DNA of 64,000 nucleotides from Ophthalmolycus amberensis (GCA_024529925.1 JAFEUB010001548.1:682001-746000); one strand, 5' to 3'. Counted from the stretch's first letter, positions 14,176 to 26,098 are shown. Translations and numbers: made by a program. Notes: a model not told the origin generated them from the letters alone.

Positions 14176-15105
14176 CTAACCTGCAGACGCGCTGGCAGTC
14201 AATGATTCACGGATCCAGTGGCTGAGTTTAGTGATTTTATAGAGTGTGATCTTACAGTCCTCCCTCGGCAGCCTTGGCTGTTCATCTCGATTGGATTCAG
14301 GAAAGTCACTTTTTAATTGCCGTTTCCAGAGTTCATCAAGTGTTGAGGCGGAAATCCTTTTGATAGTAAACGCAGGATGACTCACAGCTCCATCACAGCA
14401 TTCTCCACTAAGTGGTCCATTCACTGTCCAACCGAGCATTGTCCTGATGGCATATGGCCCTTTGTCCACACTCCGGATGACTTTGAGTGGTTCCAAAGCA
14501 CTGGGCACATTCATGCCTATCAAGAGCTCCACATGTGCATCTATCTCGGGCAGGTAGATGTGTTTCAAATCAGGCCATTTATGCAGGTTTTGCTGTCGAG
14601 GGATGTTACTCCTGTTCACAGGCATTCTATGTTGAGATGTCTGGCATTTCACAGTACAACCCATTATTCAGTCCAGCCACTTCCAAGTCTGACACAATAC
14701 AACTGTCCACAATTTTCTCTTGGCCCATGGTGCGCAAAAGAATCTTTGTTTTTCTCCCAGAGAGATTCAGTTTATCCATCAGACCTGTTGTGCAGAAGGA
14801 TGCTGACCGCTCTTGGTCCAAGAAGGCATAGGTTTCCACTGTCCTTTGACCTTTCATAGATTTAACCTTTACTGGTATGATAGCTAGCTTATAGTTCTGT
14901 TCACCGGCCCCAGTGAGACCACTGGTTTAGACTGCAACCAAAGAACTGTCCACTGTACCTTCGAAGTTGCTCTTGCCTTTCTCCAAATATGCTCCGCTTT
15001 CCTCAGGATGGATGTGAAGCACATTGGAGTGTCTTAATTAAACCACATGTTTCACAAGACAGACGTTTCCTGCGGTCCTTGCTGATGTGCTCTCCTCCGA
15101 GGCCA
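14176..15105 (-). mobile_element. BEL/Pao LTR retrotransposon fragment (gag knuckle to A17 protease)
   Basis: Two overlapping minus-strand frames, 14627..14857 and 14176..14664, together give a BEL/Pao peptidase A17 region. The first has the AFLDQ(E)R..SFCT segment, and the second has the typical LLIGMNVP and YAIRTMLGWTVNGPL motifs. A frame change near 14640 separates them. Upstream (14990..15105) a reading in broken frames resembles the gag zinc-knuckle region. No reverse transcriptase, integrase or LTRs are visible, so this is a dead, truncated copy. Family placement rests on protease motifs only. Confidence 0.8.
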
Positions 15106-15169
15106 AGAGTCAGAGTCCACAACCGGGTGGGTGGAGGGGGTCCGGAGGAGGGACGGCAGGACTGGCAGA

Positions 15170-15840
15170 CTGGGGAGACTGAGAGTCCGGTGGACGGAAC
15201 TCTAGAGACTGGGGGTCAGGAGGACGGAACTCTAGAGACTGGGGGTCAGGAGGACGGTCCTCTAGAGACTGGGGGTCAGGAGGACGGAGCTCTAGAGACT
15301 GGGGGTCAGGAGGACGGAACTCTAGAGACTGGAGATCAGGGGGACTGCACTCGAGAGACTGGAGATCAGGGAGACTGCACTCAAGAGACTGGGGATCGAG
15401 AGGGGAACTGCACTCGAGAGAATGGGGATCGAGAGGGGAACTGCACTCGAGAGACTGGGGATCGAGAGGGGAACTGCACTCGAGAGACTGGGGATCGAGA
15501 GGGGAACTGCACTCTAGAGACTGGGGATCGAGAGGGGAACTGCACTCAAGAGACTGGGGATCGAGAGGGGAACTGCACTCAAGAGACTGGGGATCGAGAG
15601 GGGAACTGCACTCGAGAGAATGGGGATCGAGAGGGGAACTGCACTCTAGAGACTGGGGATCGAGAGGGGAACTGCACTCTAGAGACTGGGGATCGAGAGG
15701 GGAACTGCACTCGAGAGAATGGGGATCGAGAGGGGAACTGCACTCGAGAGACTGGGGATCGAGAGGGGAACTGCACTCGAGAAGCTGGGGATCGAGAGGG
15801 GAACTGCACTCTAGAAGCTGCGGATCGGACTCTAGAGGGC
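15170..15840. repeat. 30-33-bp minisatellite
   Basis: The left part repeats a 30-bp unit (GAGACTGGGGGTCAGGAGGA plus 10 bases); the right part repeats a 33-bp unit containing GGGGATCGAGAGGGGAACTG. Because both unit lengths are multiples of three and lack stops, long open frames exist on both strands: plus 14989..15921, with 10- to 11-residue repeats such as TGDREGNCTRE, and minus 15579..15809. I read these as by-products of the repeat, not as a gene. A related 33-bp array continues at 15964..16128 and 17121..17290. Confidence 0.9.
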
Positions 15841-15883
15841 TCTAGAAGCTGGGAACCAGACGGGGAACAGGGCTCTGTCGTCT

Positions 15884-15963
15884 GTATGAGTTTTTGGGTG
15901 GCAAAAGAGTTTCCCCACTAGGGATTAATAAAGTTTTCTAATCTAATCTAATCTAATCTAATC
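15884..15963 (+). mobile_element. 3' tail of a truncated non-LTR retrotransposon
   Basis: The string CCACTAGGGATTAATAAAG followed by (TCTAA)n is the usual 3' end of fish LINEs or their SINE partners. It interrupts the minisatellite between its 33-bp sub-arrays, so it was probably inserted into the array as a 5'-truncated copy of only about 80 bp. Confidence 0.6.
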
Positions 15964-17290
15964 TGCGGATCGGACGGGGAACACAGGGCTCAAGAGGCTA
16001 GAGATCAGACGGGGAACAGGTCTCTAGAGGCTGGAGATCCGACGGGGGACAGGTCTCTTGAGGCTGGAGATCCGACGGGGAACAGGTCTCTAGAGGCTGG
16101 AGATCCGACGGAGAACAGGTCTCTAGAGCAGGGGTGCCCACACTTTTTCGCCTTGCGAGCTACTTTTAAAATGACCAAGTCAAAATGATCTACCTACATA
16201 AAAAATGCAAAATATCTATTTATTTATATATATATTTATATATACTGAGTATACTTTATATTTACAATATATGTTGTTGTACCTTGCATAACCTTATGGC
16301 ACAATACAATTCTGTACATTTTTGGTCATTACCTTACTCTGATGACTTGCACTGAATGGAATCAGCCAGGGTTGCATAGCTGCTGGTAGCCAGCCTCAAT
16401 CAGACTTCAGATGATCATCAGTCATGGTGGAACAGTGTTTGGACTAAATATTCATTATGTGGGAAAAGGCTGACTCACATAAATAAGTAGAGCCAAATAA
16501 TGCAGTCAAGAATGTTGCACATTTCCTCATGTTTGGGTACTTTTCCTCTGTGAGTAAGTTCCCAAACTGTCCATGAGCCCTGGACTTCGGCTGAATGTCA
16601 GCCTGTAGTGTAAAAATCTCATCCCCTACTCCAGACGAGTTCAGGTGAAACAGCGTTGCAATTTTTGATGCGAGTGAATCAACCTCAAAATCTTCCCGAA
16701 ATGTGTAGCACATAAATGTAGCAACTGGCTTGTCTTGAAAGTCTTGAAAGCGTTTGTCAAACTCTGACAGACACTTGTCAATCTGCTCTGTGTAGCTCGC
16801 ACTGTGCGCGCCTTCCGTTGCGTCTCCAGCTCTGACGCGAGGTTTCGGAAGTTCCCCAAATCATGGCGCTGCAGCTTTAGCTTCTTATAGAAATAAATTA
16901 GAAGATTAACCAATTAGCTCGCCTGAGTTTTGCAGTAGCTCGCGCATACGTGGTGACCCGTGTGTTAGAAAAGACGTGATCTCAGACTGGCTGCCCTATA
17001 CGTCAATCAAGTGGCAAATTGCATAGGGAGGATGGAAACTATTTTTGATTGGCATGCGATCTACCCGCACTGCCTTTGCGATCGACTGGTCGTCCGCGAT
17101 CGACGTATTGGGCACCCCTGCTCTAGAGGCTGGAGATCCGACGGGGGACAGGTCTCTTGAGGCTGGAGATCCGACGGGGAACAGGTCTCTAGAGGCTGGA
17201 GATCCGACGGGGAACAGGTCTCTAGAGGCTGGAGATCCGACGGGGAACAGGTCTCTAGAGGCTGGAGATCCGACGGGGAACAGGTCTCTG
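15964..17290. repeat. 33-bp minisatellite split by a hAT insertion
   Basis: The unit is CTCTAGAGGCTGGAGATCCG plus ACGGGGAACAGGT. About five units lie at 15964..16128 and five more at 17121..17290, with the hAT element 16129..17120 between them. The units on both sides are nearly identical, which shows that the array existed before the insertion. Confidence 0.9.
16121..17128 (-). mobile_element. Deleted hAT transposon with perfect TIRs and 8-bp TSD
   Basis: The element is 16129..17120 (992 bp). Its ends are CAGGGGTGCCCA and TGGGCACCCCTG, a perfect 12-bp inverted repeat. CTCTAGAG at 16121..16128 is repeated exactly at 17121..17128. The minus strand keeps part of the transposase: at 16444..16713 the segment YPNMRKCATFLTALFGSTYL with CESAFS is the C-terminal hAT dimerisation region, and an overlapping frame at 16641..16913 holds a more upstream piece. 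DNA-binding and catalytic parts are missing, so it is a non-autonomous deletion derivative. The exact TSD suggests fairly recent insertion. Confidence 0.9.
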
Positions 17291-17373
17291 ACTCTCAGAG
17301 ATGGGGCTCCGGGTAACAGGAGTCCATAGCCTGGGGCATTGACTGATGACCCAGCGGGGTAAGGGGCTGGAAG

Positions 17374-17772
17374 TCATTGCAGCGCGGAGGCGGTAGCGGC
17401 TGGGACTGGAGGTCGCTGCAGTTCGGAGACGGCGGCAGCCGGGTCCGGAGATAGCTGCTGCTCTGAGGCGACAGCTGGAGTCGGTCGGACCGCCGACAGG
17501 ACACGGGGAGCTGGAGTTAGCTGCAGCCCAGCGGGAGCGGGAGTCTGACCCTTCCTCTGTCTCCTTCGAGGGCTGAGCAGGCAGTCCATCATGTCACGTT
17601 TCTCCTTCTGGACACTCGGAGGCCCTTCATAGGCCAGACGGGTTCCCGCTAACTGCTGGTACCACTCATGGAGAACATGCTCCAAACCGTGGTCTGCTGA
17701 GTCCATTAGAGGCATTTGCTCTGTTATCTTCTTTGTTTGCGAGTAACTTTGGAACATCTTGTGTGTTTCCAA
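17374..17772 (-). CDS. Pro/Ala-rich open frame, possibly retroelement-derived
   Basis: The 132-residue frame begins METHKMFQSYSQ. It has a charged middle (QKEKRDMMDCLLSPRRRQRK) and a long Pro/Ala/Gln-rich tail of imperfect 10-12-residue repeats. It lies next to the 33-bp minisatellite, whose minus-strand reading is also Pro/Ser-rich. I do not recognise a domain. It could be a gag-like remnant or chance coding capacity of GC-rich repeats; there is no evidence for splicing or a promoter. Confidence 0.2.
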   Translation of the reverse strand: METHKMFQSYSQTKKITEQMPLMDSADHGLEHVLHEWYQQLAGTRLAYEGPPSVQKEKRDMMDCLLSPRRRQRKGQTPAPAGLQLTPAPRVLSAVRPTPAVASEQQLSPDPAAAVSELQRPPVPAATASALQ

Positions 17773-17799
17773 ATACAGGATATGTTACAATCTTAACCT

Positions 17800-18455
17800 A
17801 ACCTAACTATAAACCTGAGCTGGTCCTAACTATAAACCAGATCCAGTCCTAACTACAAACCTGAGCCAGCCCTAACTATAAACCTGAGCCAGTCCTAACT
17901 ATAAACCTGAGCCAGTCCTAACTATAAACCTCAGCCAGTCCTAACTATAAACCTGAACCAGTCCTAACTATAAACCTCAACCGGCCCTAACTATAAACCT
18001 GAGCCGGCCCTAACTATAAACCTGAACCGGCCCTAACTATAAACCTGAACCAGTCCTAACTATAAACCTGAACCAGCCCTAACTATAAACCTGAGCCGGC
18101 CCTAACTATAAACCTGAACCAGTCCTAACTATAAACCTGAACCAGCCCTAACTATAAACCTGAGCCGGCCCTAACTATAAACCTGAACCAGTCCTAACTA
18201 TAAACCTCAACCGGCCCTAACTATAAACCTGAGCCGGCCCTAACTATAAACCTGAACCGGCCCTAACTATAAACCTGAACCAGTCCTAACTATAAACCTG
18301 AACCAGCCCTAACTATAAACCTGAGCCGGCCCTAACTATAAACCTGAACCAGCACTAACTATAAACCTGAACCGGCCCTAACTATAAACCTGAACCAGTC
18401 CTAACTATAAACCTGAACCATCCCTAACTATAAACCTGAGCCGGCCCTAACTATA
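17800..18455. repeat. 23-bp minisatellite
   Basis: About 28 copies of CTAACTATAAACCTGAGCCG plus GCC, with variation at two positions (GAGCC/GAACC and GGCC/AGTC/AGCC). Variant types recur in blocks: the order GAGCCGGCC, GAACCAGTC, GAACCAGCC appears several times, suggesting amplification of multi-unit blocks. Confidence 0.9.
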
Positions 18456-18469
18456 ATTGATTTATAATT

Positions 18470-18720
18470 GGATTTAGGGAGCGCAGCTCTCTAGTAGGAT
18501 AGTATGGTACTATAAGCTCTTTGAGATATGACCACTACTGCCTGACTCATTAGGGCTTTGTAGGTGAGAAGGATTTTAGATTCTATTCTTGATTTCACAG
18601 GGAGCCAGAGCAGAGAAGCTAATACAGGAGCATTAACCCAGTGCCGCCGCTGCCTGTGCCTCCTCACAGGACGCAGTTTGGTCCGAGCCACTGTGGTTTG
18701 GACACAAACGCATTACTTGT
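18470..18720. repeat. Dispersed fish repeat
   Basis: Strings such as GCTCTTTGAGATATGA and AGGGCTTTGTAGGTGAGAAG, followed by a GGAGCCAGAGCAGAGAAGCT segment, match a fish interspersed repeat known to me by sequence feel only. The minus strand reads LLWLPVKSRIESKILLTYKA, similar to the L2-type LINE C-terminus seen at 28200, so it may be a LINE fragment. Confidence 0.45.
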
Positions 18721-19835
18721 AACCTGACAAGATGGACTTTTGTGTGATCACGTGACCCGCGATTCTCTCGTGATATCGAATCTAGCTGCCGTCCAAAGTA
18801 ACTAGTTCTGGAGGCTCGTGGTACAACAACATCTTACCAAGACACTATGTTGGTTTTTCTTTCATTCTTTGTCACCCATAAAAGTTCCACAGATTTAAAG
18901 CAAGAAGAGCTTAAGAAATACTTTGAGCAGACCATGTGGTTGACACATTACTTCAACATATTGAATCCAATGTAAATCCTGGTTTCACTTAGTGGATTTA
19001 AACAACAGAGCCAAAATGTTTTAGGAATGTTTCAGCTCCATTACAATAAATTCAATGCAGATTCTGAACAGATGCTTTGAAGATTTTTTCTTTAAGTAAT
19101 ACATTCATCCTATATTCCAAAATCTACAAATGCTGGGAAGACCCAATTACACAAAGTCATCATCTGTAGCTTTGAAGTCCATTCGAAGGCCTGTGCAACA
19201 AGTACTCACGATTCAAAGAAAGTTATTAACTGTGTTGTGAGTCACACAGTTTGATTACTGGCTGAACACTGACTGTGCACGATCTGTCTGTGCAGTAAAA
19301 CATGTTGGATGTGTGATGAATGACAGGAAGAAGCATCGGGCAGAGTGTGCAGGTGAAAGCATGTGTGTCCACAGCGAGCAGAGGAGGAACCAGCCCCAGA
19401 GCACAGTGTTCACTGCTTCCACCGAGACCACGGCCCTGTGGAGACGCAGGGCCGCCCTCCAGAGGCTCGGAGCTCCTGGGCCTGCAAGGTGACTACATGT
19501 AGATATAAGTTCGTACATACAAATCGATCAATATGATAAACTGTAATGGTCTGATCATTATTCCTGTCACAGTGCAGGGGCTCTGCTGTCCCCTCCAGCA
19601 GAGGCCCAGCAGTGGGAGGATGACACACGGGGTGACACCACAGAGCAGAGAGGGAGGAGATGGGAGCCTGACACTGCTCAGCAGTCTCAAGGGAAGGCTG
19701 GAGAGCAGGGGAGAACCAGAGTCCAGGTCCAGCCCTGGGAGCTGACCTAAGACCATGTTAGAAGGTGGAGCTCCTGCTGTGTGCCGTAACAGAGATCCAG
19801 TCAGGGAAACAGCAGGTGAATGAATCACATGTGTT

Positions 19836-19901
<66 letters not shown>

Positions 19902-20517
19902 GATGTCATGAGAGGGAGTGTCATCAATGGAAGGTGCATCCCCTCCCAGTGGTTGCAGCAGAGACTACAACCCATCATGGCATCTGGTTAACTGACTACA
20001 ATTCCCATAGTCAGCAGGGCAGCTGAAAGAGAGAGAGGGGGCTGGTTACCCTGAAGAGCTGGTGGGGGGGGGGGGGGGAGGACACAGGAGCGGACGAGAA
20101 GAGAAAGAGGTTTATGTTACGTTAAAGACAATGAACCAGAAGTAAACTGAAGATGCTTGTGTTTGTTTTGTTTAGCGGCTTTCTGCTGGAATTAAGTTAA
20201 GTTGACCTTTTGCTAAAAGAATCTGAATACAGTATTTTGAGTTAGAATCCACCGCCTATAATAAAAGACAATGGAAGAAATTCTGCAAATGTATTTAGCG
20301 GCCTAATAAAATCCCCAGCGACTCACCTGTGGGTCTTTGGAACTGACTGCTCTGGTACTATGGACTACTAATATGGACCTTGCTTTTATAATTGGGACTA
20401 AAGCTGCTGTTTACTCACACTGCTATTCACTTGAAAGGCCTTTTTGATCAGCACACACACACACACACACACACAAACACAACAGCTTCCATCTGACTGC
20501 AAAACTCATAATAATAA
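18721..20517. other. No supported gene; contains (TA)n and poly-G
   Basis: Short GC-rich open frames on both strands around 19250..19980 show no recognisable domains. The interval holds a TA microsatellite (19839..19899), a 14-16-base G run near 20065 and a short CA run near 20453..20474. Confidence 0.5.
19839..19899. repeat. (TA)n microsatellite
   Basis: About 30 uninterrupted TA dinucleotides; it is self-complementary and could extrude as a cruciform. Confidence 0.95.
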
Positions 20518-21280
20518 TCATATCCAGACTTCTTCTGGCTTTGGGCAGGAGCAGCTGTGCTTATTTCTGGTGACTCCAACAAATAACCCAATCCATTGCC
20601 AATTGACGTGAAAGTTGCTCTGTTTTGCATTCGTGCTGTATTCTTTGTATTGAGGGCAGTGTCTGTTTTCGCTGCAGTTTGGGTAATTGCCTTTTGGATA
20701 TCCTCGAGTGATAAGCAGACACAGTTGTCCAGATGTGGTTATGGTCGATCCGTCACCCAGTCCCAGATCTAGTGTTTGGATCGTTGGATCGCAGGCGGTA
20801 CTGACATCTGCAGCATGAATGTGACTGAATTCAAAGCTGCATCTCTGACCGTGACCGACTCTTTGAAACACATTCTCCTCCCAGAAACTCCAACAACCCC
20901 CTGCGACAAGAAGAGGCAGGCGCATCGCGGACATCCCGGCGACACAAACGTTTCACAGATCCATCTGTATCTGCCTTCATCCCTCTGTGAAGAAGAGGAG
21001 CAGGAAGCTGAGGTGTGACTTCGTAGTGGTGGTGTTTGGGGCGAGGAGGCCGTGGCGAGTCAGAGCAGCCATCTGTATCATTTTCCTCAACTGTTCCTCT
21101 GGTAATATCTTCCTCGTCACATCTGGTTTCCACCCTCCTTTCCACAATCTGGAACAGAGCTCCAAAGCAGCTCTCAGAAGTGATGTCAGTTGAAGGGTGG
21201 GGACACAAGAAATATTTTCCCAAGCAATTAGAACAACTGAGTTCATGTAAAAGCCTGACCACTGCGTCTACATGGGACAT
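20518..21280 (-). other. Two overlapping open frames of unknown nature
   Basis: Minus frames 20831..21280 (149 codons) and 20518..20934 (138 codons) overlap in different frames. The second is rich in Cys and Trp (for example QLCLLITRGYPKGNYPNCSE) and looks more protein-like than most random frames in the window. No family is recognised, no clear splice sites were fixed, and there is no neighbouring evidence of a gene. It may be a decayed gene, an exon pair, or chance. Confidence 0.15.
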
Positions 21281-22164
21281 GTTGTATCATGCTATCATTC
21301 CAGATGAAGTTACACGATGTAGAGATGGATGAAGACAGAGAGAAGCCCAATAAACCTAAAGCAGTTTAACACTTTGTTAAAGTTGCACCAATTCATATTT
21401 TTAAATGTAAAATAGATCAAAAGACTGTAATGTTAACGGTTCCCCCCGTAGTGACGAACCCACAGAGGACTATCGATGTGTGATGTTCCTCATCACGACT
21501 TGACTTGACGTGAAAACGGTAGTTTAAACTTAGACTAGTCAACTAGTCTGAAAGTAAGAAACCACTCATAAAACAGTCAAATGGTAGCACGATTCAATCT
21601 ATAAGATTAAACACTGTCCAAAACAATATTGAGTATTTTATGAGAGCCATTTGAAATCATTAAACAATCGTATTTTAAATGCCACTGAAATCAATACGGC
21701 CCCACTGTCTGCTCCGGTTAGAAACTCGCTCACAGACTTGGTGTGTAATATACACCACACGGTGTGTCTTTGATGAACTGTGGTCCAACAACAGTCGTGG
21801 TTCAGCATCACTTTCACCATCTCAGCATGCAAGTTTGATTGATTGAGCTAGCTGACGTTAACAAGAGTTCAGAGCAGAGCAGAGAAAGCAAACGTCAATA
21901 TGTTATCTACATTTGTACATTAATAGAATGATAAAAGTTTCACCAACTAGTAAATTAAGGTAGCGAAAACTAGTAATGAAAACATGAACTCGCTTCCCAT
22001 CAGGACCACTGTTGTGTTGTCGTCTCTGGACATGGAGGCACTGTCTGAAGGCCCGGGGGGAAAGTCTGTTCTGAATATGAACCAGTTCTGAAGTGACGGG
22101 TTGTTTTCATTTCAATATGCTGCTACAAAACATTTCAAATCCAAAACCTTTTGGAGGAAAACAA
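21281..22164. other. No feature seen
   Basis: AT-rich unique-looking DNA without a recognisable coding region or repeat. Confidence 0.5.
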
Positions 22165-22300
22165 ATTGGGGCAGCTGTGGCTCGGAGAGAGAGGGTCGCT
22201 GTACAATCGGAAGATCGGCGGTTTGATCCCTGGCTCCTCCTCTCCATGTCGGAAAAACCTGATTTCAAATATGTTCATGTGTGAAAGGCCTCTGGCTCAC
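22165..22300 (+). repeat. tRNA-like SINE-type dispersed repeat
   Basis: GGGGCAGCTGTGGCTCGGAG resembles an A-box head and GGCGGTTTGATCCCTGGCTC a B-box. The order and spacing are those of tRNA-derived fish repeats. The remainder, up to GTGTGAAAGGCC, matches the opposite end of the family seen at 9692 and 38889. Confidence 0.6.
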
Positions 22301-22827
22301 GTAAATCAAAAGGCCTCATGAACGTGCTCAGTGATTTGCAAAGATCATCGGAAAACCCGTGTACTCTGGAACGTTTGGCCGGGTTTGATGAGCACTTTAT
22401 GTTCTGTAAAGTAAACTTCTATCATTTACCGTGTGGTTGAAAGAAAACAAGGGTCTCGCTTTAATTGTTTTAATATAGTTTCAGTTGCAATAACCACCGA
22501 AGGAGTCAGGCCACCTCATGTCCCACACCTGTAGACTGCTGCATGTGGTGAGTGCTCTACAGTGGAAGCTGGATGAAGCAGTGGGACAGACAGCAAAACG
22601 TCCACGTAAACTTCTGTTACAAATGTGTCCCCAAGTTAAAAAGATATGTTGAGTTGGTCACCTGTTGGTCATTAAATATGTTTAATATTGTTCATCAATT
22701 TTCATGCATTACCAAATTAATACCAAGGTATTTAGAACAGGGTAATCATACTATGACACGTTATAAGTGCATACTAACATTAAAGTAACATGCAACATTG
22801 TGAGAAGTCCTCTTGTTAACGGTCTTA

Positions 22828-23360
22828 CAGGGAGACAGGTAGACAGGGAGACAGGTAGACAAGGAGACAGGTAGACAGGTAGACAGGTAGACAGGGAGAC
22901 AGGTAGACAGGTAGACAGGGAGACAGGTAGACAGGTAGACAGGGAGACAGGTAGACAGGGAGACAGGTAGACAGGGAGACAGGTAGACAGGGAGACAGGG
23001 AGACAGGTAGACAGGTAGACAGGGAGACAGGTAGACAGGTAGACAGGGAGACAGGTAGACAGGGAGACAGGTAGACAGGGAGACAAGGAGACAGGGAGAC
23101 AAGGAGACAGGGAGACAGGTAGACAGGTAGACAGGGAGACAGGTAGACAGGGAGACAGGGAGACAGGGAGACAGGGAGACAGGTAGACAGGGAGACAGGG
23201 AGACAAGGAGACAGGGAGACAGGTAGACAGGGAGACAGGGAGACAGGTAGACAGGGAGACAGGGAGACAGGTAGACAGGTAGACAGGTAGACAGGTAGAC
23301 AGGGAGACAGGGAGACAGGGAGACAGGGAGACAGGTAGACAAGGAGACAGGGAGACAGGT
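22828..23360. repeat. 8-bp satellite (GTAGACAG / GGAGACAG)
   Basis: About 66 copies of an 8-bp unit alternate between TAGACAGG and GAGACAGG, with rare AAGGAGAC variants. An 8-bp period shifts the reading frame every unit, and no stop occurs on the minus strand in any frame. This makes three overlapping long open frames of LSPCLPVYLSTCLPVS type that I regard as artefacts of the repeat. Confidence 0.95.
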
Positions 23361-24834
23361 CCATGACTGGAAGATGGAAGAAACATCTCAGGCGGGTAGT
23401 GTTTAAGGACCTTATTACTACATCACTACATATGTTGCTTTACTCTTTGCAGGACTTCAATAGAGGAGACTAGCTTCAGGAGTCTGAGGTCAAATCAAAC
23501 AATGCAAAGTCTCTGGTGTTTGCCGGTCCTTCACACACCAGTCAGAACCAGCCTACAGCAGGACCCGGCACAGCATCTGATGGCATCACACAGATAGGAC
23601 AGCAGAAAGAACCTCCATGTGGGCGGGACAGAAAAGAGCCTCTGCTGATAAGGTGTGCAGCTGGATGGATGGAGGCCCCACACACTGGTGAGAAACACGG
23701 GCCCCATCATGACATGCTGGAGAGTCTGCCCAAAATTACAAGAAACTACAGGAAAACAAGAGCGTGTACCGCTGGGCCGCTTCAGAAAACAAAGTAATCA
23801 TAAGATGCCTGTGAACAAGTGACTGTTGGTGGACCAGGTGTGTTTGTTTCTCAATCAAACTCACAAGGAGGGCGTCTGCAGAGACAAGACAGATGGCATA
23901 CTTAGAAAAAAATGAACAATGATTAATATTCTTTGCCATCAACTTTGCTTTAAGTTTTCGGATTTGTTTGCTTCTGTGAACACATTTTTTGTAACTGACA
24001 TTTGTGACTTTTTAAGACATTTGTGTGGAATCAAATACAAGTAAACTTTGTAAGTCTTTTAGCATTTAAAAATAAAAATTGTTTCTATAAAAATCGCCTG
24101 CAGGACTCATGAGCGCTGTAAGATCCTGGTATGGGTGTTCAAGCCCCACATTTGGGATTAGTCAAAGAAATGTAAACTCTGGTTTCAAAGCCAGTTTGGC
24201 TGTGAATGTTTCTTACAATGAAGCACTTCCATGTGCTCTATGTTACTGTGTTACTGTGAAACAATGGCTGGAAAACAAACCAAGAATTGTAAGTATTGGT
24301 GGAAAGCAAGTTTACACACAAGTTTATCAGCAAAATAGATCTGATCAAAAGATCACTTTGTGGGATTTTCACATTTCAGATGATGATCATGTCTTTCAAA
24401 GACTCTTTTTTGCACAATTTCTAACAAATACCTTAATTTTTAAAGATGTAATACATATACTGACTCAAAAGTGATTCTATGCAAAACAACCAAACCAAAA
24501 GACATTCAGCATTCACTGATTAAATCCATACAATGCTGTGTACAAGAGTGCCTGTTAAAATAAAACCAAGCTGACTCTTGGTCCTCCGTGGGTCAAGACA
24601 CCTTCAGGCCAACCCCCCGGACACGTTGAGACATCTTGCAGCGGTCCAGGCCGGCAGCTGCTCATCCTTCAGTGCGTCAGGTCTGTATAGTGTCGTCTTG
24701 CTGGCCTGCTCTCAGTACAGAGGTAGCAGATCACACACCACACACTGCGCTCTGGAGAGATCTGGACCCCACTGCTGCTCCGAAAAGGCCTCAGAGCACA
24801 AGAGCCTGTCGGTCACAGACAAATAGATGTGAGC

Positions 24835-24896
<62 letters not shown>

Positions 24897-25138
24897 TGTA
24901 TGAAAGTTATAGTAATTCAATATAGTAAAAGATTCTGAGATACTTAAACTCAGTCAAAGTTATGAGATACTAAATCAAAATGATGATATTTTAATAAATA
25001 AAAATATCAACTTTAAATTAATTAAAGTCTAAATGAAGTGTAGTAGAAGTATTGAGAAGCATGAGATGGAAAACATCCTTAACTCATACACTTTACATTA
25101 TTGGCAGTATCTAAATTGAATATAACACAAAGCGTTAC
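23361..25138. other. No supported gene; contains (TA)n
   Basis: I searched here for the missing last exon of the MRH-like gene, which should start in phase 1 after an AG on the minus strand, and did not find a convincing one. The TA microsatellite at 24838..24894 is the only clear feature. Confidence 0.45.
24838..24894. repeat. (TA)n microsatellite
   Basis: About 28 uninterrupted TA dinucleotides. Confidence 0.95.
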
Positions 25139-26067
25139 CAAGCAGGAAGTATGCAGCAGCACTCAGGGAGAGGATGATGAGGAAGATGGTGCCTAGACCC
25201 AGATCTCCCATGGCACAGGCATTCGGACAAGCACAGGTGCTCTCCACCCAGATGTGCAGGGGCTCCTCAGTGCTGAGGCTCAGGCCGCTGATGAAAGAGG
25301 CCGACTGGTTTGGATTACAGTGGTAGTGCACCACTGTCAGCGGCTGCTCGTCCTGACCTGGGACAGGAACGGGAGGACTATCAGGTCAGCACACAGAATG
25401 ACCACCGACATGACTTAGATGTGATGTTTGTGTTTTAGCTCACCCATGTATGAGACAGACAGCGTCTTCAGGGTGTCATTGTAGTAGAATTCATTCCCGT
25501 CATGTCTCCCATAGCTGAGATAGCGGCTGATGAACCCGTTGAGCCCGTGATACCTATTCATTCACATATCACATATCAACAGGAGATCCACCTGCTAGAT
25601 GAGTAAAGGACAAGGATCTGAACATGTATCCAAAGATACAGCTCAAACCTGAATTTAACTCAACAAGCAAGCAGTTGTCACATTACAAATATGTATGTGA
25701 GGGCGGGGGTTCAGCCCATCTCTACATCCCTGAGACACACACACACACATTTAACAAATAATTACAAACTGCTTCAAAAACTGAAATGTGCACCAGAATC
25801 AGCTGGAGTTAGTGTGGTGACAAAACCACAGCGGTCCTCACACCTTCAGTCTGTGTGTTACAGTCGCCCCCTGGTGGCCACAACACGAATTACACAAATC
25901 AACCTCGCCCTTATTAAACAGTCCAGTAAGTCTTGTTCGACCATATCCACCTTGCAACCTCACATTTTCCATAAAAAGAATTGTTTCTGAATTACACAGC
26001 TTTACTTTGCATTCCTGTGGGGATTGCAGCAAAAGGTCATTTGAGTCTTGTGAGTGTGAGTGTGAGT

Positions 26068-26098
<31 letters not shown>

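Noticed and set aside
14989..15921. 310-codon plus-strand frame with TGDREGNCTRE repeats as a gene
   Set aside because: The repeat lengths are multiples of three and both strands are open; the end of the frame lies in a LINE tail. No non-repeat domain is present.
24578..24830. Candidate last exon of the MRH-like gene
   Set aside because: No frame gives a plausible cytosolic tail after an AG in the needed phase.
25098..25138. Read-through end (GNALCYIQFRYCQ) as the true C-terminus of the MRH-like protein
   Set aside because: A good donor (GTAACG) lies right after the membrane span and family members have a further cytosolic tail; no polyadenylation signal follows. The read-through remains possible.
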